DNA of 8,057 bases, taken from the NCBI GenBank assembly GCA_025936595.1, contig JAICTB010000097.1, positions 1-8,057 of the forward strand. The letters run 5' to 3'. This document shows, piece by piece, positions 1 to 6,352 of the stretch. Made by a program: the position numbers and the translations under genes. The stretch comes from Thermoleophilia bacterium. GTDB lineage: Bacteria > Actinomycetota > Thermoleophilia > Gaiellales > Gaiellaceae. Position 1 is the first letter of the stretch, and every line of letters begins with the position of its first letter. The notes beneath the pieces are model-generated. The model did not search any database and was not told the DNA's origin. It saw only the letters and a program-made list of their open reading frames with translations.

Positions 1-186
1 GTCCGTGTCGGCCACGGTACGAAGCCGCGCCTCGCACAGCACGACGCTCTACGGAAGTGAGTCGGCCGGGTTTGGCGAAGACTACGCCCCTTGTCTTGAC
101 GACCTCGCGAGCCGAGGGGTGGTCATGGGCGCCGGCCGGCGGTTCTGATTCCGGGACGTCGTCGTCCAATCCGGGAGGTCGCGGTG
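1..186. other. Left edge and upstream region of the integrase gene
   Basis: No gene can be assigned with confidence. Two plus-strand frames are open from the window edge: one stops at TGA 58-60 and another at TGA 146-148 (48 residues, ending GAGRRF). Either could be the C-terminus of a gene lying left of the window, such as a small excisionase-type gene that often precedes an integrase, but no recognisable motif is visible. The stretch also holds a TTGACG (96-101) that resembles a -35 box, an inverted repeat CCTCG-N5-CGAGG (103-117), and the integrase ribosome binding site GGGAGG (173-178). Confidence 0.3.
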
Positions 187-1401
187 ATGATCCAGCAAGG
201 GCAGGTGTTCAGATTGAAGGCGCGGGGCGCCGAGGGAGCCTCGTTGTGGGCGTACCGGTACCGCGTCGCCGGTCGCGGGTCGGCGCGGCTGCAGGTGGGC
301 GGCTTCGCCAGCAGGTCCGAGGCGCAGCGGGCGCTGCAGAACAAACTCGCACGGCTGGGGCCGGACGGGCGCGCGGCCACGATCACGCTCGGCGAGTGGG
401 TCGAGGAGTACCTCCAGAACCACACGGGCGAGCGGGTCACGATCGCGAAGCTGCGCTGGCTGCTCGGGAAGGCGACCGCCGCGCTCGGCGAGGTGGCACT
501 TGCCGATCTCTCGTCGGAAGCGATCTGCTCCTGGCGCCTGACGGTGCCCGACGGGCACCGCTACGAGGCGACCCAGGCGTTGCGGCAGGTGCTGAACCGC
601 GCGGTCGCCTGGAAGCTGCTCGAGGACAACCCCGCGAAGCGCGGCGTGCCGAACCCGGGACGCAGACCCCGCGAGCAGCGGCCGTTCGAGTCCTGGCAGC
701 AGATCCGGGCGATCGCCGCGGAGCTTGGGCCGGCACATGGGCCCATGGTCATGTTCGCCGCCGCGACCGGGCTTCGACCCTCCGAACTGTTCGCGCTCGA
801 GCACGGCGACATCGACCTGAACGCGGGTGTGGTCCAGATCCGGCGGGCGTACGCGAACGGACGGGTCAAGCAGACCAAAACGCGGCTGAGCAGACGCGCC
901 GTGCCGCTACAGGCGACAGCGCTCGAGGCGCTCGACCAGCTCCCTTCGCGGCACGCCAGTCCGCTGCTGTTCCCCAACGCGCGCGGCGGCTACCTCGACT
1001 TCCGCAACTTCAACCGCCGCCACTGGAAGCCGGTCCAAAGAGCGCTCGGAATCGACCCGCTGCGCGACCTCTACGACCTGCGCCACACCTACGCCACCTT
1101 TGCCCTCCGCGCCGGTGTCCCAGTGTTCGCCGTCTCGCGCTTCATGGGCACGAGCATCGCGATGATCGACCTCCACTACGGCCACCTCGCCGTCGACAGC
1201 TATCAGCACGCGGTCTCGCTCCTGGACGCGCTCGCGCTCGAGCGGGCGGTGGACGCCGGGTGGACGTCGGCCCGAATGCCCGTAACGCCGCACGGCGCCT
1301 CGGTTTCTAGCCCTTGCGGAGGGCGTTCTCGCCGGGCGGTGGACGCCCGGTGGACGTCGCGGTCAGAGGCTACGACGACCAGCGCGCGTAGAAAGAGCTG
1401 A
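187..1401 (+). CDS. Tyrosine recombinase / site-specific integrase
   Basis: This is a 404-residue DNA integrase of the phage/ICE type, catalysing strand exchange between an element's attP and a chromosomal attB. The N-terminal part (about 1-60) resembles an arm-binding domain (WAYRYRV...SRSEAQRAL). It is followed by a SAM-like core-binding domain (about 65-150) and the catalytic domain (about 160-350). Catalytic candidates are R197 in TGLRPSEL, K231 in QTKTRLSRR, R299 in YDLRHTYAT and the nucleophile Y331 in HYGHL. Two usual histidines are replaced: the HxxR histidine is Y296, and the H/W nine residues before the tyrosine is T322 (MGTS). The ATG at 187 is preferred because GGGAGG (173-178) is 8 nt upstream; a GTG at 184 is directly in front and in frame. 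The gene points at, and ends 18 bp from, the 3' end of tRNA-Thr, as in tRNA-targeting elements. The C-terminal tail contains a repeated AVDAxWTS segment. The length and frame look intact. Confidence 0.93.
   Translation: MIQQGQVFRLKARGAEGASLWAYRYRVAGRGSARLQVGGFASRSEAQRALQNKLARLGPDGRAATITLGEWVEEYLQNHTGERVTIAKLRWLLGKATAALGEVALADLSSEAICSWRLTVPDGHRYEATQALRQVLNRAVAWKLLEDNPAKRGVPNPGRRPREQRPFESWQQIRAIAAELGPAHGPMVMFAAATGLRPSELFALEHGDIDLNAGVVQIRRAYANGRVKQTKTRLSRRAVPLQATALEALDQLPSRHASPLLFPNARGGYLDFRNFNRRHWKPVQRALGIDPLRDLYDLRHTYATFALRAGVPVFAVSRFMGTSIAMIDLHYGHLAVDSYQHAVSLLDALALERAVDAGWTSARMPVTPHGASVSSPCGGRSRRAVDARWTSRSEATTTSARRKS
1243..1269 (+). repeat. Direct repeat copy 1 in the integrase 3' end
   Basis: This 27-bp segment matches 1333-1359 at 26 of 27 positions, 90 bp (30 codons) apart, so it encodes the same peptide type (RAVDAGWTS versus RAVDARWTS). 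Within it GGTGGACG occurs at 1248 and 1259, exactly 11 bp apart. It could be a coding duplication or a pair of integrase arm-type binding sites close to the attachment site. Confidence 0.7.
1333..1359 (+). repeat. Direct repeat copy 2 in the integrase 3' end
   Basis: Second copy of the 27-bp repeat, with GGTGGACG at 1338 and 1349 (11 bp apart). Its one difference from copy 1 completes a 7-bp stem, CCGGGCG-GTGGA-CGCCCGG (1332-1350), which copy 1 forms only with a mismatch. It lies about 60-85 bp from the tRNA 3' end, a plausible distance for arm-type sites next to attP/attR. Confidence 0.7.
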
Positions 1402-1419
1402 TTAGCAGGAACTTCTCGA

Positions 1420-1465
1420 AGCCCTCTGACGGACTCGAACCGTCGACCCCCTCCTTACCATGGAG
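1420..1465. other. Candidate attachment site (att) in the tRNA-Thr 3' half
   Basis: Elements with tyrosine integrases commonly recombine in the 3' half of a tRNA gene and leave the integrase next to it. Here the integrase ends 18 bp from the tRNA 3' end, so the crossover core is predicted within the acceptor/T-arm/anticodon-arm sequence. The second copy of the core, expected at the far end of the element, is not inside this window, so the exact core cannot be defined. Confidence 0.4.
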
Positions 1466-1492
1466 GTGCTCTACCAACTGAGCTAAGAGGGC
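1420..1492 (-). tRNA. tRNA-Thr (anticodon GGT)
   Basis: The minus strand folds into a complete cloverleaf. The acceptor stem is GCCCTCT/AGAGGGC, the D stem GCTC/GAGC with an AGTTGGTA loop, the anticodon stem CCTCC/GGAGG with loop ATGGTAA (anticodon GGT, reading ACC), and the T stem GACGG/CCGTC with loop TTCGAGT. The 72 paired and loop bases span 1421-1492; the discriminator is U (from position 1420). No CCA is encoded, so it must be added after transcription. The gene lies antisense to and just beyond the integrase, and is the likely integration target. Confidence 0.96.
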
Positions 1493-1501
1493 AGGTGGCA
1501 C

Positions 1502-1507
1502 AGGTTA
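1502..1507 (-). promoter_or_regulatory. Putative -10 box of the tRNA-Thr promoter
   Basis: On the minus strand TAACCT lies about 9 bp upstream of the first tRNA base, at the right distance for transcription to start just ahead of the tRNA, and it fits a TAnnnT -10 pattern. The -35 match (AAGACT at about 18 bp) is weak. Confidence 0.4.
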
Positions 1508-1566
1508 GCGGCCCGCGTCCTGGGAGTCTTGCCACCGCTTCTCCGCGGCGGTCGTTCGTAAGCACG

Positions 1567-1580
1567 TGCGGGAACGCTCA
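1567..1580. promoter_or_regulatory. Imperfect palindromic operator-like site upstream of folE
   Basis: TGCGGGAACGCTCA agrees at 12 of 14 positions with the perfect palindrome TGAGCGAACGCTCA at 6278-6291. Both sites are followed at the same distance by CATCGGA (here at 1590), so the 25 bp 1572-1596 match 6283-6307 at 21 positions. A shared DNA-binding regulator is a reasonable inference; no cognate repressor gene is visible in the window. Confidence 0.45.
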
Positions 1581-1625
1581 CGGCATCCCCATCGGATGAG
1601 GGCACGTGCGCCTCCTTGTGCGGCG

Positions 1626-1631
1626 TACCGT
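1626..1631 (+). promoter_or_regulatory. Putative -10 box of the folE operon promoter
   Basis: TACCGT, followed by GGATGT, lies 53 bp before the folE ATG. The same TACCGTGGA string stands 48 bp before the ATG at 6395, in the other leader region. No convincing -35 box is present at the normal spacing, which would fit an activator-dependent or alternative promoter. Confidence 0.4.
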
Positions 1632-1678
1632 GGATGTGACGGACGACGACCCCCCGGCTCGAGTGAAAGGAGTCTTCG

Positions 1679-2335
1679 ATGGCGGCGCTTTCGACGCACC
1701 TGCTCGGCCCGGCAGCACCGCGTCAGGTCGCCTCGCGTGCGATCTCGCCCGAGGACTGGCAGCGCTACGAGACGGCAATGGGCGAGATCTTCACCGCCTT
1801 CGGGATGGACCTCGAAACGCCCGGCACGGCATTGACGCCCACGCGATTCTTGAAGGCGCTCCACGACGCGACCTCCGGCTACGACGGCGACCCGAAGCTC
1901 CTGACGGCATTTCCCACCGAATGTCGCTGCGACTCCGGTTGCCTCGTCAGCCAGGTGATCGAAGGGCCAATTTCCTTCTACAGCCTTTGCGAGCACCACT
2001 CATTGCCGTTCCACGGCTTCGCACACGTCGGCTACGTCGCGCACGATCGGATCATCGGCATCTCGAAGCTCACGCGGCTCGTCCGGCTCTACGCGCGTCG
2101 CTTCACGGTCCAGGAGCGGCTCGGCGAGCAGATCGCGACCGCGCTCGAGGAGCTTATGGAGCCACACGGCGTCGCCGTGCACCTCGAGGCGGTGCACCTT
2201 TGCACGCAGATGCGTGGCGTCCGCGAGGAGCACTCGAAGACGGTCACGAGCATGTGGCGCGGCGGGTACACCGAGGACGCCGAGTTGCGGCGGGAGTTCC
2301 TGGACGAGGTGCGCAGCCGAAACCCGTGGAGCTGA
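1679..2335 (+). CDS. folE: GTP cyclohydrolase I (FolE)
   Basis: Cytosolic enzyme converting GTP to 7,8-dihydroneopterin triphosphate, the first step of tetrahydrofolate and other pterin pathways. The 218 residues are about the normal FolE length. The signature SLCEHHSLPFHG (102-113) is followed by AHVGY, the ISKLTRL segment (128-134) and ARRFTVQERL (139-148), and then HLCTQMRGV (173-181). By homology, zinc ligands are C104, H107 and C175, with H106 and H173 catalytic and S129/K130 conserved. An unusual feature is the segment ECRCDSGC (81-88), just before the substrate-binding region, which holds three extra cysteines. AAAGGAG (1666-1672) sits 6 nt before the ATG, fixing the start. It is the first gene of a tightly packed four-gene unit, and its end overlaps the next gene by 10 bp. 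Confidence 0.95.
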   Translation: MAALSTHLLGPAAPRQVASRAISPEDWQRYETAMGEIFTAFGMDLETPGTALTPTRFLKALHDATSGYDGDPKLLTAFPTECRCDSGCLVSQVIEGPISFYSLCEHHSLPFHGFAHVGYVAHDRIIGISKLTRLVRLYARRFTVQERLGEQIATALEELMEPHGVAVHLEAVHLCTQMRGVREEHSKTVTSMWRGGYTEDAELRREFLDEVRSRNPWS

Positions 2336-3159
2336 GCATCGATGCGAAGCCGGTCCAGTCGCTCTACGAGTCGGAGGGGCTGCCTGCGTTCGCGCTCCCC
2401 GACGCGCTGAGCCGGCAGTACGGCCCTCTCGGTTTTGAGAACCGTTGCATCTACGCCAACTTCGTCGCCAGCCTCGACGGCGTCACCGCCATCGCAGACG
2501 AGCTCCAGTCGAGCCACCTGCTCGCCGGCCACAGTGACGGCGACCGGTTCGTGCTCGGTCTCCTGCGCGCGTGCGCAGATGCCGTCCTGATCGGCTCCAA
2601 CACGTTGCGCGATTCTCCGTCGACGCAGTGGACCGCGAGCCACGCCTACCCGCCGTTCGCAGCGGCGTATGCGGAACTGCGCCGGTTGCGTGGAAGCACA
2701 CCGGAGCCGGAGCTGGCCGTGCTCAGCGGCAGCGGCCGGATCGACACAGCGCACCCCGGGTTGCGCGAGCACGCCGTCGTCCTGACGAGCGACGGAGGAG
2801 CCGCGCGCCTCGAAGGCAGCCTGCCCGCCGCAGCGGAGATCTGCACTCTCGGCCCGGGGCCTCAGCTCGACGTGGTGCGGGCCGTTGCCGCCCTTCGCTC
2901 GCGGGGGCACCATCTGATCCTCTGCGAGGGCGGGCCGACGCTGTTCGGGCAGCTCGTCGCTGCGGGACTCGTCGACGAGCTGTTCCTCACCGTCTCGCCA
3001 CTGCTCGCGGGCCGCGGCGTGCACGAGCGGCTCTCGCTCGTCGAGGGGCGCGAGCTGCTCCCCGGTCGTGGCGTCCGGGGCAGATTGCTGTCACTGCACA
3101 CGCAAGGGTCGCATCTCTTCCTGCGCTATGCACTCGCTGATGAAGTGGGCGCTCGATGA
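2326..3159 (+). CDS. RibD C-terminal / dihydrofolate-reductase-like reductase
   Basis: A 277-residue NADPH-dependent reductase of the RibD_C (DHFR-like) fold. NFVASLDG (about 45-52) is the N-terminal strand and loop typical of the fold, ADAVLIGSNTLRDSP forms the nucleotide/substrate region, and CEGGPTLFGQLVAAGLVDELFLTVSPLLAGRG (split here as CEGGPTLFGQ from about 200, then VDELFLTVSPLL) is the family's C-terminal signature. There is no deaminase domain, so it is not full-length RibD. In Actinobacteria such stand-alone proteins are called pyrimidine reductase-like, and M. tuberculosis Rv2671 has been reported to act as a dihydrofolate reductase. Placement directly after folE favours a pteridine substrate (inference); a riboflavin-pathway role remains possible. 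The start is GTG 2326, overlapping the folE stop by 10 bp; no ATG fits, and a CTG at 2332 is the alternative. It overlaps the next gene by 4 bp. Confidence 0.85.
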   Translation: MELSIDAKPVQSLYESEGLPAFALPDALSRQYGPLGFENRCIYANFVASLDGVTAIADELQSSHLLAGHSDGDRFVLGLLRACADAVLIGSNTLRDSPSTQWTASHAYPPFAAAYAELRRLRGSTPEPELAVLSGSGRIDTAHPGLREHAVVLTSDGGAARLEGSLPAAAEICTLGPGPQLDVVRAVAALRSRGHHLILCEGGPTLFGQLVAAGLVDELFLTVSPLLAGRGVHERLSLVEGRELLPGRGVRGRLLSLHTQGSHLFLRYALADEVGAR

Positions 3160-5567
3160 CGGCGGCTACAATGAGGCAGGGTGCGTTCAGCGAAACCGTG
3201 AGCTACGCCGTCTTCGGAATGGCGCTCGACGGCACCGTTCAGAGTTGGAGCTCGGGCGCCGAGCAGCTCTACGGCTTTTCCCCCGAAGAGATCATCGGCA
3301 AGCCGCACACGCTGCTCGTGCCGCCGGAAAGAGGCTGCGACCTCGAGGAGGCGCTCACGCTTCTGAGACACGGCGAAGAGACCGTCCACCTCGAGACGGC
3401 CGGCGTCACCGTCGACCTGTCGAGCCTCCGTAACGAGCATGGTGAGACGATCGGCGTCGCGGCCGTTGCCGGCCGCACCAGTGTGCGCGAGCGCCGGGAG
3501 GAGATCAGCGCCGCTCGGATCGCCGGGTTGCAGGCCGTAACGGCGGCTCTCTCGCGCGCGGTGACCCCGGCGGCGGTCGCACAGGTGTTCGTACGCGAAG
3601 GCGCCGCCGCGGCCGGAGCAAGCGGCGGCTTCATCCGTCGCGTAACGCCTGACGGGCTCACGCTGAGACTGGAGGCGGCGGTCGGATACTCGAAGCGGTT
3701 CGAGAAGGCCTACCGCGATCTGCCGGTGACGAGCGAGTTGCCGGGCGCGGCGGCGTTTCGCGGTGTTCGCGAGATCTACTTCGAGTCGGCACACACGGCC
3801 GCCGCGTCTCCCGAGTTCGCGCGCGAGCATGCGGCAACGGGTCACGAGGCGGTCGCGTTCGTCCCGCTGCACACCCACGGGAGCGCAATCGGCGTGATGA
3901 CACTCAGCTTCCTTGAACCTCAGGCCTTCGCCGAGGAGGAACGTGAGCTCCTGCGCACGCTCGCGGACCAGTGCACCCAGGCGCTCGAGCGGGCGCAGCT
4001 CTACCGGACGGAACGTCGAGCGCGCGGAGCGGCCGAACGCGCCGTCGAACGCACGCTGCGCCTACAGTCGCTCGCCGCCGAGCTCGCCGAAGCCCTCACG
4101 CCCGTGCAGGTTGCAGAAGTCGTGGTCACGCAAGGCATTGCGAGCACGGGAGCAGACGCCGGCGCGCTCCAATTGCTCAACGGCGATCGAAGCATGCTCG
4201 AGGTCGTGTACGGCCTCGGTTCCGACCGAGCGCTGATCGACGATCAGTGGCGCGCGTTCTCGACGAACGCGAAGCTTCCGAGCGCGGACGCGCTGCACCG
4301 TCTGCAACCGGTCTTCATCGAGTCGGCCGCCGACATCCGTGCGCAGTACCCGCTGCTCGACGGATCTGAGCGTTCGGCTGCGAGAGCCGGCGCCCACATA
4401 CCACTCGTCGTCTCCGGAGCGCCGCTCGGTGTCCTCTTTCTCGGCTTCAGCCGCCCGCGACGGTTCTCGAAGTCACAGCGATCGTTCGTGCTCGCGCTCG
4501 GGCGCCAGTGCGCACAGGCCCTGAAGCGCGCGCAGCTCTACGAGGCGGAGCTGCAAGGCCGAAGCGGCCTGAGCCGCCTCGTCGAGCGGCTGCACGAAGG
4601 CGTGGTCAGCGTCGCTCGAGGTGGGCGCGTCGAATTCGCCAGCTCGAAGGCCAGGGAGATGCTGCGACCTGCGTCGCTCGAGGAAGGCCGACGAATACCC
4701 GAGACGTGGCTCGGGTTCCCGCTGCGGAGCTTTGCGGCGGAGCTCTTCAGCGAAGGGGATTCCAGCGTCGAGGCGCGGGTCATGAGCGAGGACGGAGAGC
4801 GCGTCTTCGAGATCACCGGCATTCCCGCGGCTCGCTCCGACGCGGCACTGCTCGTCGTCACCGATGTGTCCGAGCGCGAGCGGCGCTGGCGTGCGGAGCG
4901 CGAGTTCGTCGACAATGCGGCGCATGAGCTGCGGACGCCGCTCGCTGCGATCACGAGCGCGATCGAACGTCTGCAGGCCGGCGCGCGCGACGTGCCCGAG
5001 AAGCGCGACCGCTTCCTCGGCTACATCGAGCAGGAATCGAACCGCCTCAACCGGCTCGCGTCTTCTCTGCTCGTGCTTGCCCGGGCACAGACGCGGGAGG
5101 AGGCCCCGCGATTCGCGGAGATCGTCCTGCGCCCGCTGATCGGCGACCTGTTCTCCGGCCTCGTGGCACACGACGGCGTCGAACTGATAGTCGACTGCGA
5201 CGAAGACCTGGTGGTGTGGTCGAATCGCGACTTGCTCGAACACGCGCTGGTCAACCTTGCGAGTAACGCGGTGAGTCACACGGAGACCGGCAGCATCCGT
5301 GCCCGCGCGACGCGCGATGATGCCGGTCGCGTGACGATCGAGCTCGAGGACACGGGGGCCGGGATCAGTCCCGAAGGGCTCGACCGCCTGTTCGACCGGT
5401 TCTATCGCGGGCCGACCGAGGAGAAGCGCTCCGGCTTCGGGCTCGGCCTGCCGATCGTCAAGGAGTCCGTCGAAGCACTGGGTGGTCGGATCGTGATCGA
5501 GTCCGCCGTGGGAGTCGGAACGACTGCGCGGATCGTGCTCCCCGCTGCGCGACGGATGCTCGCATGA
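3156..5567 (+). CDS. Soluble multi-sensor histidine kinase (PAS-GAF-GAF-PAS-like-HisKA-HATPase)
   Basis: An 803-residue sensor kinase with no membrane segment or signal peptide, so it should sense a cytosolic cue. A PAS domain (about 14-113; SWSSGAEQLYGFSPEEIIGK) is followed by two GAF domains (about 122-280 and 295-460). Both GAFs end in nearly the same helix, ALERAQLY (276-283) and ALKRAQLY (455-462), which suggests an internal duplication. A degenerate PAS-like domain covers about 470-570 (LHEGVVSVARGGRVEFASS). The HisKA H-box HELRTPL has the phosphoacceptor H590. The ATPase domain has the N-box N704, the G1 box DTGAGI (732-737), FDRFYR and the G2 box GFGLGL (760-765). The GAF domains have no cysteine in a bilin-attachment position, so the ligand is unknown. 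The ATG at 3156 overlaps the preceding stop as ATGA, indicating translational coupling. The kinase shares a second ATGA overlap with its response regulator. Confidence 0.93.
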   Translation: MTAATMRQGAFSETVSYAVFGMALDGTVQSWSSGAEQLYGFSPEEIIGKPHTLLVPPERGCDLEEALTLLRHGEETVHLETAGVTVDLSSLRNEHGETIGVAAVAGRTSVRERREEISAARIAGLQAVTAALSRAVTPAAVAQVFVREGAAAAGASGGFIRRVTPDGLTLRLEAAVGYSKRFEKAYRDLPVTSELPGAAAFRGVREIYFESAHTAAASPEFAREHAATGHEAVAFVPLHTHGSAIGVMTLSFLEPQAFAEEERELLRTLADQCTQALERAQLYRTERRARGAAERAVERTLRLQSLAAELAEALTPVQVAEVVVTQGIASTGADAGALQLLNGDRSMLEVVYGLGSDRALIDDQWRAFSTNAKLPSADALHRLQPVFIESAADIRAQYPLLDGSERSAARAGAHIPLVVSGAPLGVLFLGFSRPRRFSKSQRSFVLALGRQCAQALKRAQLYEAELQGRSGLSRLVERLHEGVVSVARGGRVEFASSKAREMLRPASLEEGRRIPETWLGFPLRSFAAELFSEGDSSVEARVMSEDGERVFEITGIPAARSDAALLVVTDVSERERRWRAEREFVDNAAHELRTPLAAITSAIERLQAGARDVPEKRDRFLGYIEQESNRLNRLASSLLVLARAQTREEAPRFAEIVLRPLIGDLFSGLVAHDGVELIVDCDEDLVVWSNRDLLEHALVNLASNAVSHTETGSIRARATRDDAGRVTIELEDTGAGISPEGLDRLFDRFYRGPTEEKRSGFGLGLPIVKESVEALGGRIVIESAVGVGTTARIVLPAARRMLA

Positions 5568-6250
5568 ATGAGCGGGTCCTCGTCGTCGAGGATACGGAGG
5601 CGATCCTCGACGCCGTCACCGACGCGCTGGCCGCCGAAGGGTTCGAGGTGGAAGGAGTGACCGACGGGGCGGTGGCGCTGCAGCGAGCGCAGAGCGAGCC
5701 GTTCGACCTCGTGATCCTCGACCTGATGCTCCCGACGCTCTCGGGAACCGAGATCTGTCGCCGGCTTCGCGCCGAAAGCGCCGTGCCGATCATCATGCTC
5801 ACGGCGCGTGATGCCGAGGCCGATCGCGTCCTCGGCCTCGAGATCGGCGCCGACGACTACATCACCAAGCCGTTCTCCGAAGTGGAGCTGCTCAGCCGCG
5901 TGCGTGCGATCCTGCGCAGGCGCGAGCTCGACCGGCACCGTGAATCGACCGTTCGACGGCTCGGCGGGCTCACGCTCGACATCGTCGAGCACGAAGTGGT
6001 GGTCGACGGCGAACCGGTCGCCCTCAGCCCTTCCGAATACAAGCTGCTCGCGCTTCTCGCTGAGCAACCGGGACGCGTGTTTACGCGTCGCGAGATCATG
6101 CAGCATCTCTGGCAGAGCACGTATGTCGGCGACGAGCGCGCCTGCGACGCCCACGTGTCGACCCTGCGCAAGAAGATCGAACGCGACCCGTCGCACCCGG
6201 AGCGGATCCTGACGATCCCTGCGTTCGGGTACAAGCTCGTCGCCGCTTAA
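5564..6250 (+). CDS. OmpR/PhoB-family response regulator
   Basis: A 228-residue DNA-binding response regulator and certain partner of the kinase just upstream, whose stop it overlaps by 4 bp. The receiver domain (about 3-115) has the acidic pair E9/D10, phosphoacceptor D53 in LVILDLMLP, T80 in IIMLTARD and K102 in ITKPFSE. The C-terminal winged-helix domain (about 130-226) shows PSEYKLLALL, the recognition-helix segment CDAHVSTLRKKI and the final wing IPAFGYKLVA. All residues needed for phosphorylation are present. PhoB-type regulators usually bind tandem direct repeats with 11-bp periodicity; a pair of this kind lies 40 bp past the stop codon (6290-6311). Confidence 0.95.
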   Translation: MNERVLVVEDTEAILDAVTDALAAEGFEVEGVTDGAVALQRAQSEPFDLVILDLMLPTLSGTEICRRLRAESAVPIIMLTARDAEADRVLGLEIGADDYITKPFSEVELLSRVRAILRRRELDRHRESTVRRLGGLTLDIVEHEVVVDGEPVALSPSEYKLLALLAEQPGRVFTRREIMQHLWQSTYVGDERACDAHVSTLRKKIERDPSHPERILTIPAFGYKLVAA

Positions 6251-6260
6251 GGACCGGTCC
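6251..6260. repeat. Perfect 10-bp palindrome after the response regulator
   Basis: GGACCGGTCC directly follows the TAA stop and is its own reverse complement. There is no T-run after it, so it is not a standard intrinsic terminator. It may be part of a weak transcription stop or simply chance in GC-rich DNA. Confidence 0.3.
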
Positions 6261-6277
6261 GGTGCAGGCGCCGGGTG

Positions 6278-6291
6278 TGAGCGAACGCTCA
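6278..6291. promoter_or_regulatory. Perfect palindromic operator-like site
   Basis: TGAGCG-AA-CGCTCA is a perfect 6-2-6 inverted repeat centred about 63 bp before the putative -10 box of the oxidoreductase gene. The size and symmetry resemble operators of TetR-family dimers, but no such regulator is in the window. A 12/14 copy lies upstream of folE at 1567-1580. Confidence 0.5.
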
Positions 6292-6311
6292 TCGGATCGC
6301 CATCGGACCGG
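6290..6311 (+). promoter_or_regulatory. Tandem 11-bp direct repeats, PhoB-type binding candidate
   Basis: CATCGGATCGC (6290-6300) is followed without a gap by CATCGGACCGG (6301-6311), identical at 9 of 11 positions. A third CATCGG at 6333 is 32 bp further on, close to three helical turns. OmpR/PhoB regulators bind head-to-tail repeats with this period. The repeats lie about 35 bp upstream of the TACCGT box, a usual activator position. CATCGGATGAG at 1590-1600 upstream of folE is a single related half-site. Confidence 0.45.
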
Positions 6312-6346
6312 CCTGCGCGTGCCTGGCCTCGCCATCGGCCGCCGCC

Positions 6347-6352
6347 TACCGT
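6347..6352 (+). promoter_or_regulatory. Putative -10 box of the oxidoreductase gene
   Basis: TACCGT followed by GGAGGT, 48 bp before the ATG at 6395; 11 of 12 bases match the equivalent site before folE (1626-1637). No clear -35 box is visible. Confidence 0.4.

Noticed and set aside
57..1310. Long plus-strand frame overlapping the integrase
   Set aside because: The translation is low-complexity R/A/P-rich sequence with no family motif, while the overlapping frame encodes a clear integrase.
1332..1350. 7-bp stem hairpin as an intrinsic terminator
   Set aside because: It lies inside the integrase coding sequence, about 50 bp before the stop, and no T-run follows.
1505..1999. Minus-strand open frame covering the folE leader and the folE 5' part
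   Set aside because: It is antisense to folE with no family resemblance, and would cover the tRNA promoter and folE control region.
1606..2325. In-frame upstream extension of the RibD-like gene, which would make a 517-residue protein
   Set aside because: The extension runs across folE in another frame and is Arg-rich with no domain; conserved reductase sequence begins just after GTG 2326.
3519..4541. Phytochrome-type bilin-binding GAF domain in the kinase
   Set aside because: No cysteine lies at a chromophore-attachment position, there is no PHY domain and no haem oxygenase gene nearby.
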